Assembly (NCBI GenBank): GCA_014904845.1
Contig: MU119410.1
Span: 1-64,000 of the forward strand
Direction of reading: 5' to 3'
Source: Acephala macrosclerotiorum
Lineage: Eukaryota; Ascomycota; Leotiomycetes; Helotiales; Mollisiaceae
Length of the DNA: 64,000 nt
A program made the position numbers and the translations under genes. This document shows, piece after piece, positions 53,578 through 64,000 of this stretch (position 1 is its first letter; every line of letters begins with the position of its first letter). The notes under the pieces were generated by a model. It did not search any database. It saw only the letters and a list, made by a program, of their open reading frames with translations, and had not been told where the DNA came from.

Positions 53578-54718
53578 ATATTTATAGTCTGTTTTAAACG
53601 CGCATAAAATGTGCAAAAATATAAATTAAATCAAAAAAAACTACGAAATACTTTATATTAACTAATAGAAATTTTAAACGTATTTAAATTTTTAATTGAT
53701 TATAATTTGTCTCATAGTAATTTTATTATTAAATATATACTAATTACTAAAAAAAAATTTAAATTTAATAAATTTTAAAATATCGCCATATGAAATTATA
53801 CTAAAAATAATTCAATAAATATTCATTTGTATAAAACTATAAAAATTAATATTAATATATGAAATCTTTAATCAATTAAACAAATATTAAAAAATATTTT
53901 AATTAAAAAAAACTATATTTCAAAAAACGTAAAATAACTCGATTTCTATATTATTATAATAAAAAAAAAAATTTCAACGCGTATTGTAATATTTTATCTC
54001 GACCACTCTTTGAATATTAATCAAAAAATAGTAAAAAATATAAAACGACATCTCAAAATAATAAATTTCGCGAAATCGCTTATTTAATCAATCAAAAACA
54101 ACGAAATATTTTCCAATAATAATTATTTTTGTAATATCAAGTATTACATAAAATTACTATATATATTTTAATTTCAATAAATAGTTTAAAATTAAAATTA
54201 TTTAATAAAAGTATTAAAAATAGAATATATACAATTTATATATATTATATTTAATATTTATTAAATATAAAGTAAAATTAACTTGTATTAAAATCTTAAA
54301 AAAGTATATAATTCGATTATATAATAAAAATAATTTATATTTCAAATATACATTAAATGTTTTTTAAAAAAAAAAATTATTTTTTTTATACTTCAAAAAT
54401 AAATTCAAATTTTTCTCGTTTTTTTCAATCTCAAATTCTTTTAAATAAATGAAAACAAACTTTATAAACTAATAAAATCGAGAATTTGCTATTTAAAGTA
54501 AACTAATTACAATATACGAAACTTTTAATAAAAATTTAAATTTTTAATATTATTAATTTCCAAACACAAAACTTTTATCGCCATATAAAACAAACTTTTA
54601 TTAAACGATTTCCACGTTATATTTATATCGTAAACTATATAAAATTTTTACTCATTTGATAACTCGCTATACTCTAAAAACGATATTAATAGCGTTAAAT
54701 AATTAATAGTTTTTTTTT
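53578..54718. other. AT-rich spacer, no gene seen
   Basis: Mutated, C-retaining sequence. Nothing is recognised. Confidence 0.5.
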
Positions 54719-54802
54719 TGAAATTAAAAAATTTATAATAATCAATTAATATATTGAAATTAAAAAATTTATAATAATCAATTAATATATTGAAATTAAA
54801 GT
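54719..54802 (+). repeat. 36-bp tandem repeat, 2.3 copies
   Basis: TTGAAATTAAAAAATTTATA then ATAATCAATTAATATA repeats exactly with a 36-bp period (TTG at 54718, 54754 and 54790). The two full copies are identical although the flanks are heavily mutated, so the duplication is recent relative to the mutation. Confidence 0.85.
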
Positions 54803-57800
54803 TTTTTTTGAATAATTATATTACAAAATAAACATTTGAAAAAATATAATATTATAATATAATCTACGAAATTATATTTATTCGAAAAAATTTAAAAAAT
54901 AAATAAAAATTTTTACATTTTTTGTAATATCAATATAATTCTTTTAAAATAATAAAGTATTAAAAGAATTTAATTTATATTTCTAATTATACTAAAAATC
55001 GTTATATTTAGATTTATAAATTCTTAAATCGATTATAATATTAAAAAATTGTTTATAAAAATCAAATTTAATTATTATTAAAAATTCGACGATTTTATCA
55101 AATATATAATAATCAATTAATTAGTATTATTCTTAAAAATAAAAATATTTTTATTCTTATCGAAATATTAACTCGATTATATACACTTTAAAGATTTCGT
55201 TTTCAATTATCTTAAAAAATTTTACTAGTAAACTTATTATAAGTATTAATTTTTTATATTTATAGTATAATTATAGTATTTAAAATAATAATTTGTATAT
55301 ATTGTAAATTTCAAAGTAATTTTTTAATTTTATAAAATCAATTTTATATATTTATACGATAATCGAATTTTTATAGTAAACACGTATTATATTACAATTT
55401 ATTAAAAAAAATTTATTACAATAGTATTATTATTTTTAGTTTTGTATAATTACTAATTATTTTATACGTATAAAATAATAATAAAAAACTCAAATGATAT
55501 ATTATACTAAAGAAAATTGTTATTAATACAATTCGTAAATCGAAATAATATATTAAAAACGAGTTTTAAAACAAAGTAATTATTAATACGATTCGTAAAA
55601 TAATAAAAATAATTATATAAATTAATTAAAAGTTTAATTTGTTATTTTAATATACTTATTATTATTCAATTAAAACTAATTTCGATAATTTAATATTTCT
55701 ATTAATTTTATTAATTTTATTTTAAGAAAAATTATTTGAAATAAATTCGAGAAAATTTTCGATATATTTGTGTATTATATATATACGTTATTTCTAAAAA
55801 TAAATATTCGTGAGATTTTATATGTATATTTTTATAAATATATTTTCAAACGTTAATAAATTATTTGTTTTAATTAAATTACGATGGATATTATAATTGT
55901 CGTTATAATTATTTTTAAAAGTGTATTTTTCGAGATTATAATTTTAATTTTTTTATAATACTATTTATAAAACAATTTTTTTTTTATATTAATTTTCGTT
56001 ATTTTAAATTTTTTATTTGCAAATATATTTTTAATTGTTTATTTTATTAATACTTTAAAAATATAAATATTATTATATCGTTTTATTTATTTTGTTTTTT
56101 TTTTATATTAATAATTAATACTATAATTTTTACTATTTCTAAAAATCGAATAATACTAATAAAACGATTTAATGAATTTTTTTTAATTAATCTAATTTTG
56201 TTTTTAATATATAATAAATTTAACGTATTTTATAAACGCGTTTATATATTACAATAATTCAAAAATTTCATTTATAAATAGTTTAATATCATTACTATAG
56301 TCGAATATATTGTTTATTTAATAATTATTTTGAGTTCAATTCGTTTTAATACGCGTTTTTTTACATTTGTATTAAACATCGCAAATCTTACTATAAATTA
56401 CAATTAAATTTAATCAAAAGTTTTTATATTGAAAACATATTTTAAATCGCTATTAATATAATTGTTTTAAGCGTATTTTTATTGGCATTCGTTTAGTATT
56501 ATACGTATAAATTGTTTTTAAATATTTATATAGTTTTAATTATTATTATAATTGTTACAATTTTTTTATATTTCACTTTTTTTGATTTTTTATAATTATC
56601 GATTATTCTTTTTATTATCGCAAGTTTATTGTACGCTATACTTATTATAATTCGAATAAAAATCTTTCTATAAAATAAAATCGAAATTAAAATCTTTAAA
56701 AAAATTGAATTATTAAAAATTGAAATTATTTTGATTAAATCTTATTAAATTAATACGAATTAATACGTCTTTTTACGAGTTTTTTTTATATCGATATTTT
56801 CTATTAATAAATTACATTTCTTTTTTATAGTATTATAGAATCAAAACAAAAACAATAAAACTAAAAACGTTATTATTTTTATCCAATAATAAAAAAAATT
56901 TATTCGATTTTTCTAAATACAATTTACGACAATAAAAACTTTTTTTAAAAATTTATATAAAAAATTATTTTTAATTGAAAATTATAATAATATTATTTTT
57001 TTTGCATTGAAAATTAATATTGCAATTTATTTAAAATATATTAAATAATTGTTTAATACTCGAAATTAAAAATTTATTAAAATTTAAATAATAAATTTTT
57101 TATAAAAAATCGACGAAATTGAATCGTAAAACGCGATTATTAAAATGATATATAAATTGTTTGATTAAAATATAAATCGATACGATAAGAAAACGTTTAA
57201 TTAAAAAAATGCAAAAAGTCGATTTGTAAACTTTATTAATTAGTATTATAATATATACAATTAATTTTTACGAATTAAGTTTTTTAATATATTATATTCG
57301 TTCGATACTACAAATTTGATTAATTTGAGAAATTTAGCGAATTAATAAAAAATTATTAATATTAGAAATTTGAAACTTTAAATATTATTAGTACATTTAT
57401 ATAAAAATTGATTAACGTAGAAATTCAAAGTTAATGTTTTATACGTATTTTGATTTTTAGTAAATAATTTTATAATCGAATAAAAAATATATTAATTGAA
57501 TATAGTTTATACCAATCGTAAGATGATTAATATAATTCGATCAGTTTATATAAATACGTTTAAAATAAAAAAAATTGAAAAAAAAAAAATCGTATTATAT
57601 ATTTATGATTTTTATTTAAATATTTAAATTGTAATAATAGTTTCTATATATAATATTCGCATTTAATTGGATTTAAATTTTTCGAAAATAGTATATATAC
57701 GATAATAAAATTAAAAATAATTTGTAGTAATATAAATATGTATTAATTAAACAATTTTAAATATTTAAAAAAATAATTTTATTATAATTTTTTATAAGAA

Positions 57801-58010
57801 TATAATTATATAAAAACTTTATATTCTATATTGATTTTTTTTTATTGATTTAAAAATCTGTTTTATTTATATTTTGAGTAATATCGTAAAAGTTTGCGAT
57901 TATCAATTGAATATTAAAAATCGCTAATTTCGTATTAATAATTAATATTAATTTCGAGTATATTTTCAAATTATATTTAGTAATTTTTAGAATTTTTTTA
58001 TTATTTAAGT
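54803..58010. other. AT-rich tract, no confident gene
   Basis: Asymmetry is mixed to about 55.7 kb and G-rich afterwards. Nothing recognisable. An ACGATGGATATTATAATTGTC patch at 55882 is lightly mutated. Confidence 0.45.
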
Positions 58011-58350
58011 AAAATTCGTCGTATAAAAGTACGTTAAATTTTAGTTTATTAATTTTTAATAAACGTTTACTTTTTAATATTCAAGTTTAATTTTTTTATA
58101 AATACTTTTGATAATATAATAAATTGAAATTTTGGAATAAATATAGTTTATATTTATATATTTAATTATATATTTCGTATTGGGTTTAATTAATTCGACT
58201 ATAGAAATATATCGTTTTGGCGTTAAGATTAAATAATAAGCGCTCGATGCAATTAATATTTTGTATATAATATCGAAAATGAAAACGAGTCTATGTAAAT
58301 TCGTTTATAATTTTATAAAAAAGTAAAAATTCGATCGAATTCGAATATAA
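58011..58350 (-). pseudogene. Possible short coding relic, unknown family
   Basis: A minus-strand frame of about 113 codons has few stops (TAA only) and includes HRLVFIFDIIYKILIASSAY, ILTPKRYISIVELIKPNTKY and YSKISIYYIIKSIYK. It retains CCA, CCC, GCA and AGC codons in a G-rich plus-strand block. No family recognised, and a chance open frame in the C-retaining strand is possible. Confidence 0.35.
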
Positions 58351-60313
58351 GTATTTATATATATTACGAACTATAAAATAGAAATTGATTATTTCATTGG
58401 AAAAAAAATAAAAAGAGTGATCAAATGAAATTTGTTTGGATTTTCGTATATTTTTAAAAGTAAAAACTAAGTAAATTAGTATCGATAAAAAAATTTATAA
58501 ACGAGTTTCAATTTACAATTTGTATTGACAAAAATATTGATTCTATTAATAATAACAATCTTTTTATTTGATCATACGAGTTTTTTCAATCGATTAAAAT
58601 TATTCAAAGATTTATTAATAATTTAAAGCGATTTTCTTATTTTTAAAACTTTTTTTTTGATTTAATGTTTTTTATTGATTGATTTTTAAATAAAAATCGT
58701 TTATTTAAACGAATTTATATTATTATTAATTACAATTAATCGATTTATTTTACGATTAGTAAAATTTTATAATACTATATTTAGATTTTTTATTTCGAGA
58801 ATTTTCCAATGAAAATATTTATTTTTTTATTAATTTAAAACTTGTAATTATATTATTATATATTTTTTAAATCTTTTTTAAATTAATATTAATATCAAGT
58901 GCGCGTTTATTGTCGTAATATTTTATTAAATCGAATTCTATAAATATTATTTTCGCGATAAAATTGAATAAATAAAAATATTTAAAAAAAATAAAAAAAA
59001 ATTAAAAAAAAATAATTTAAAAAAAAAAAAGCATTGTTTTTTTATATTTGAACAAAAAATCGAATAATATAATTATAAAATTTTTAAAATTTATTTTATT
59101 AATACAATTGTATAAATATTTTTATGCGATATTTTTAGATTGAAAGTATTGATTTGTTAAAAAACGAATAATATTTAAATTATCGGTTTTTTAATTAATT
59201 TTTTTTTTATTAAATAATAATATATAGCGCTTTTTGTATTAAACGTTTTTAAATTTAATAATTATAATTAATACGTGCAAATAGTAATTAATAGTATTTA
59301 AAAAAAAAAAATATTTAAACGAAAATTGTTTTTTTGTAATATATTTATTGAAATTTACGTATCGTCGTTTTACGATTATTAAATTTTACAAGTTTTTGAT
59401 TTTTGATTTTATTTTATTCGAAAATAAATATTATTAAATAAATTTATAAATTTTTTTTTTAATTAAACTTTTTAATTTTTTATTCTATTTATACGAAAAT
59501 ATTATTTATAACTAATAAAATAAATCGTATTATTATTGATACATTGTATATAGTGCGTAATTTGTTTTGAATTGAATATAAATCTTTAGAAAATAATTAA
59601 AATATTTTGTAATAATAAAATTGAATTTTCGATTGAAACTTTGACGTTTTTTTAATACAAATTGCACGAAAAAATATATTGTTAAAATATAATATATATA
59701 TGTTGTTATAATTAGTATTTCGAAAAAATTCAAGTGAATTGGTAAGAGTTTAATTAATAGAGTATTGTTTGAATTTAACGTTCAATTTTTCGCTATACTT
59801 TAAAATCGTAATTAGTAAAATAAATACAATCAATTAAACGTATTATAAACTTATAATAAATTTCGATTTTTTATTTTTATTTATATTTTCACGAATTTTT
59901 AAATTAGAGTTTTTTTTTATTTTATATTATTTTATTTTAATTTAATAATATTTTGAATTTTATTTATACAATAATTAATTCGTAGAAAATAATAAAATTT
60001 TATAATTCGTAAATAATAAAATATTCGATTAATAAAAATGCGAAATTGATATAATAAGTATTAATATAAATAAAATGATATATAGTAAAAAATTAACGAT
60101 AAATAATATAGAAAATTTATATTAGTAATATTAAAAAAAAAAAGTATATTTAATAAACAACGTTTAATTTTAGTGTTAAAACGAGGTATTGTTATTACGT
60201 ATATCAATTTTTGATTAGAATTAAATTCGATAAATTTTAATCGATTTATAAAATAAAAATCTTTAGAGTATTAATATATTTTCAGTATTTTGTACTTAAA
60301 ACTAATTACGAAA
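58351..60313. other. AT-rich tract, no confident gene
   Basis: A minus-strand reading at about 59790-59490 has two stops in roughly 95 codons, but two frames compete, so no call is made. Confidence 0.4.
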
Positions 60314-60322
60314 AGTCACGTG
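60314..60322 (+). promoter_or_regulatory. AGTCACGTG site (copy 3)
   Basis: Perfect copy of the 9-mer, followed by TTATAG and then a lightly mutated patch, GTGTTTTGGAGGCGACAAATTG (60338-60360). As at the other two sites, it marks DNA that escaped mutation. Confidence 0.35.
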
Positions 60323-60360
60323 TTATAGTTTGATATTTGTGTTTTGGAGGCGACAAATTG

Positions 60361-63300
60361 AATTTTAAATTAAAATAATATTAATTAAAATACTTTTAAT
60401 TCGTTAAAAATAATATAGTATTTAGTATTTTAAATTAATTTTTTTTACGAAATAATAAAAAATATTTAATTTGTATTGAATTTTTCGAATATTGTATTTT
60501 TCGAAAGTAATTTTTATTATATATTTATTTTATAAAATTTGAATTAAATTTATCGTATAAATATTATTATATAAATCGATTTTAATTTTATTTAAAATTT
60601 AATTTTTGAAATTCGTTCGAATATAATATTAATATTTAAGTAAAAATTCTTATTATTTAAAAAAGGAAAATATATTATTAATAGTAATATTGTAATTACA
60701 TTTGGACTGGGAATGAAAATGAGATTGATAATGAGATTAATAATAAAATTAACGTTTGAATTTTTGAGAATTAATTCGTGAGAAAAGATTTTTTTATATA
60801 TTATTATTAATTATAATATATTTATATTTTTGAGTTCGTGAAAACAAATTTTACTAATAAAAATAAATATTTTCTATTTTAATTATTATTTTTTCAAAGT
60901 TTTTATTTGTTTTTCGTTTATAATAATATTTTATTTCTTTTTTGAATTGTATTTAATTAATTATTTAATTTTCTGTTTATATAGTATTTTATTAATTAAA
61001 CGTTCGAATTTTCGCAATAAATTTTTTTTAAATAAAAACAAATAAATCTAAATATTTAAACTTTATTTAAAATATAGTTTATAGAAATAATTTTAGTATC
61101 AAAAAAAAAATACTACGTATTAAATTGTTATATATCGATCGTATTTCGAATAATTAAATATATAATATTTCGTTTATAATTTAAATATATTTTCGATATA
61201 AAATTGAAAATTATAATTATTATTTTTTATTGCGTATTGTAATATATACAAAGTTTTATATTACGATTAAAATTTTATTTTATAATTTTATTTTTGTAAT
61301 TTATTATATCTCGAATAATATAATCGAATTTGTTTTAAATATATCGAAATTTTAATTACTAATTATATGTTTTTTTTGTTTTTATTTTAAAATATACGCG
61401 ATTACAATAAATATAAAATAATAAACGAAAAAAAAAAAAATTTAAAAACGTTTTTATTTAATTTTTTTAAAAAAAATTATTTTATTAGAAAATTAAAGTA
61501 ATTTAATTAAAAAATATATTGAAAATTGTTGTAAATAGAGTAAATAAACAAATTATGTATTATTTTGAGTGTAATATTAGATTATTAGTTATGCGATTAA
61601 AAAAATTTTTTTAAGAAATTTTTTTTCGTATAATCAATAGATTAGTAAAATGCGAATTGTTTCTTTGAAAAAATCGTACGAATAAGTAGTTTAAAAGGTA
61701 CAATTTTTTGAATAATTAAAATTAGAATTTTTTAGAATTTATAAAAACTAATTTCTATATTTTTATTAATATTTTTCTATTTCAAGTATATATTTATTAT
61801 ATCGTCGAAATAAATAATTTATATTTAATTTAAAATTCTTATAATTTGTAAATAATTCAATTAAAGATTTGATATAGATTCTTTAAAAATTTGCGTAATA
61901 TTGTAATATTTCAAAAATCGAATTTTACTAAAAAAAATATTTAAAAAGTCGTTTGAAAATACGAAAATAATAGAAAAAACATTGATCAATTTCTCGATAC
62001 TAAATCGAATTAATACAAAAAACGATTTATTTGTTTTTGATTTTATGTACGTATTTTCTATGAATCGTTTTAAATTGTTTTCGATTGAAATAATTATATA
62101 ATTATTTGTAAGTTTATACGACGCTTTTTTTTCGTCGAAATACTACGTATTAAATTTATTATCTCAAACTAATTCTAATATATTTAATATCTCGATAATA
62201 AATATATATAATAAATCTAATTTGTTTAATAAATTACTTTTAATTTGTTTAAACACTTGAAATTCGATTTATTTAATATAATCAAAAATTTTTTTTTTTA
62301 AAACACAATAATATTTATTAATTTTCTTAAAAAATACTTTTTTTTTAAAAAAAAACTTATAATACTTATTGAACTTAATATTTCGATAAAATAAAATAAT
62401 TATTATATTAGTATTTTTTATATTATATAAATTTTTTTACTATAATCGATATTTTCATTAATTTTCGTTACAAATTTCAATATCGATTAAAATAATAAAT
62501 TCAATTATTACAACTTTTTCTTATAATATATATTTACCAATAGATTTTTTACTAGTAATAAGTAATAATAAATCAATAGTTTCAACGTATCTTTTAATAA
62601 TATTTCAATAAAAAGTTTTTTTTTACACTTTTTGAAAATTAATATTTATATTATTTATTTTTAATTTTATAATTCTTTCAATCGCTTTTTTAAAAAGTTT
62701 TTTTATAAAATTATTTTCAATATATTTTTAAATTTTAATCGTATTTATTGTAATCTTTATATTTATTATTTAAAAATCAAATTTATTAATTTAAATACGT
62801 ATTTTCACTACTTTTAATAGTACAAATATTATAACATTTATTACATTTTCAAATCGTAATATTTTTAATATATTTTTTTTCAAAAAATAAATTGTTTAAA
62901 AAATTTGATTTAAAGCGTTTATAATATTAAACGTTAACGTATCGTTTTTTAGTATTGCGCGATTTTCTACGATTATATTTAACAATTATAAAAAAAAATT
63001 TGTATTGAAATTTCAATTAATTATTGAAATTCGTTTATAAAATCGATTAAATTTAAATTATCAATTGAAAAAACGATTTACGATTTATATTTCGAATTTT
63101 TCGATTGTATTTTAAATAATTTTTATTTTTATTTTTATTTATTTAATTTATTTATTTTAATATAATTTACGATAATATTAAATTTATTGAAATTTGTTTA
63201 TCGTAATAAAATTTGAGATTATATTAAAAAAAAAAATAATGAAAATAAAAAAGTCGATAAAAAAATTAAAACAAAAAAAAAAAAAATAATAACGATAAAT

Positions 63301-63525
63301 AATAAAATATAAAAAAAGGCGACGTGAAAAATTATTATAGTGAAGAAATGGTAAATTTTATAATAGTATTATTGATATTTTTATTGTTGTCGTTATTGTT
63401 ATCGATATTTAATAAATAATTAATAAAGTTACTAAGATAATTTAATTTGATTCGATATAAACGAACTAAAAACGATTAATTCGAATTTAATTATTTTTTA
63501 ATATTATTAATTAAATTTAAAAAAT
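60361..63525. other. AT-rich tract with a small lightly mutated patch
   Basis: Around 60690-60745 the plus strand keeps G (TTTGGACTGGGAATG) and contains degenerate repeats of AATGAGATTGATAATGAGAT. At 63318-63360 (AGGCGACGTG, GAAGAAATGG) mutation is lighter, with a 23-codon hydrophobic ORF from 63349. No gene is supported. Confidence 0.4.
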
Positions 63526-63756
63526 ATGATTATTTTTTATTATAATATAATATTATTAATATTAATAATACTATTTTTTATAAATATAATACGAAATATA
63601 TTTCGCGTTTATTTCGTAAATCGCGCGACTCGTGAAATCGCATTATTTACTGTAAAAATTATATTACGAAAAAGAAATAATAATAATATTAAAAAAAGTA
63701 ATTTAGTAAATAATAATAGTGGAAAAGAAATTTTACTATTTTTAAAAATGTTTTAA
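63526..63756 (+). CDS. Small open frame with N-terminal hydrophobic segment (doubtful)
   Basis: ATG at 63526 opens 76 codons to TAA. Residues 1-30 are Ile/Leu/Phe-rich and would span a membrane. The middle (FRVYFVNRATREIALFTV) falls in a CG-dense, lightly mutated stretch (63600-63640) and has a plausible protein texture, and the tail is Asn/Lys-rich. No family is recognised. In A/T-rich DNA hydrophobic open frames of this size arise by chance, so this is more likely a relic or accident than a working gene. Confidence 0.2.
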   Translation: MIIFYYNIILLILIILFFINIIRNIFRVYFVNRATREIALFTVKIILRKRNNNNIKKSNLVNNNSGKEILLFLKMF

Positions 63757-64000
63757 AATTTTTCAAATTTTCTAATAAGAACGCGAAAAATTAAACGATT
63801 AAAATTTCAAAATAATTATAAAGTTTTTTGTAAAAAAAAAAAATTTATTTTATTAAAATTTTTATTATTTTAAAAAGTAAATTTTATAGTATTAATTATT
63901 TTTAAAAGTTTTTATATTTATTTTAATACTTTTCGCGTTTTTATATAATTACTATAAAATTAAAATTTGAAATAAAAAAAAAGCGCGTATTGAAATTTCT

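Larger units (their letters stand above)
1..64000. other. RIP-type AT-rich isochore
   Basis: Almost every line is A/T with isolated CG dinucleotides; C outside CG on one or the other strand is strongly depleted, and TA is very abundant. Retention of CpG argues against simple decay of methylated CpG and for an enzymatic process preferring CpA and other non-CpG contexts, as fungal repeat-induced point mutation does. Identifiable proteins in the tract carry C-to-T (Gln to stop) and G-to-A (Gly/Glu/Asp to Lys/Asn) changes, which supports this. No CRISPR array, rRNA or tRNA gene was found. Composition figures are visual estimates, not computed. Confidence 0.85.

Noticed and set aside
1..64000. Mitochondrial or apicoplast genome because of very low GC
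   Set aside because: No rRNA, tRNA or respiratory genes in 64 kb, and CpG is selectively retained, which organelle bias does not produce.

Overview
The window is an extremely AT-rich tract (by eye about 80-85% A+T) with no intact gene, tRNA or rRNA that I can support. Most remaining C and G sit in CpG, and C in other contexts has largely become T on one strand or the other. That pattern, plus recognisable proteins peppered with stops at Gln, Trp and Arg codons, fits heavy repeat-induced point mutation (RIP) in a filamentous ascomycete (Pezizomycotina). It looks like a heterochromatic AT-isochore, for example pericentromeric, subtelomeric or a transposon nest. It does not look like a mitochondrial genome (no rRNA, tRNA or respiratory genes).

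If one reads through stops and asks where codon structure survives, the tract is a graveyard of coding relics rather than featureless. Two are identifiable. A Ty1/copia-type Pol on the minus strand runs off the left edge (about 12-2345: integrase C-terminal part, reverse transcriptase, RNase H). A Bcs1-like AAA-ATPase lies on the plus strand (about 37022-38271). Further relics of unknown family are at 18842-22610 (+, very long, Gln/Asn/Pro-rich), 25445-26947 (+, 501 codons, one frame), 39570-40510 (+), 43960-44740 (-, Asn/Thr-rich), 45495-45671 (+, lightly mutated), 47810-50224 (-, long coiled coil with a plausible ATG), 50869-51672 (-), 52922-53577 (+) and 58011-58350 (-).

Several short islands escaped mutation. 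They are a GC-rich stem-loop at 5743-5806, a promoter-like island at 23640-23930, and G-rich islands at 31800-31912 and 35300-35445. Repeats include arrays of the near-palindrome ATTACAATTTGTAAT (33451-33528 and 35467-35686), a 79-bp triplication (16207-16440), a 36-bp repeat (54719-54802), an irregular ATATTCTAC-rich array (52307-52660) and a 35-nt poly(A) run (14140-14174). The 9-mer AGTCACGTG occurs three times, each in or near an unmutated patch.

On the kilobase scale the non-CpG C and G show alternating strand asymmetry. G exceeds C in roughly 1-5.6, 15-23.6, 37.1-45.6, 50.9-52.0 and 55.7-60.9 kb, and C exceeds G in roughly 10-14.9, 23.6-37, 45.6-50.5 and 52.1-54.7 kb. Which strand was deaminated therefore switches in long blocks, and this explains why some relics are full of TAA/TAG and others have almost no stops. 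All relics are dead as read here; functions are stated only where family motifs are visible.
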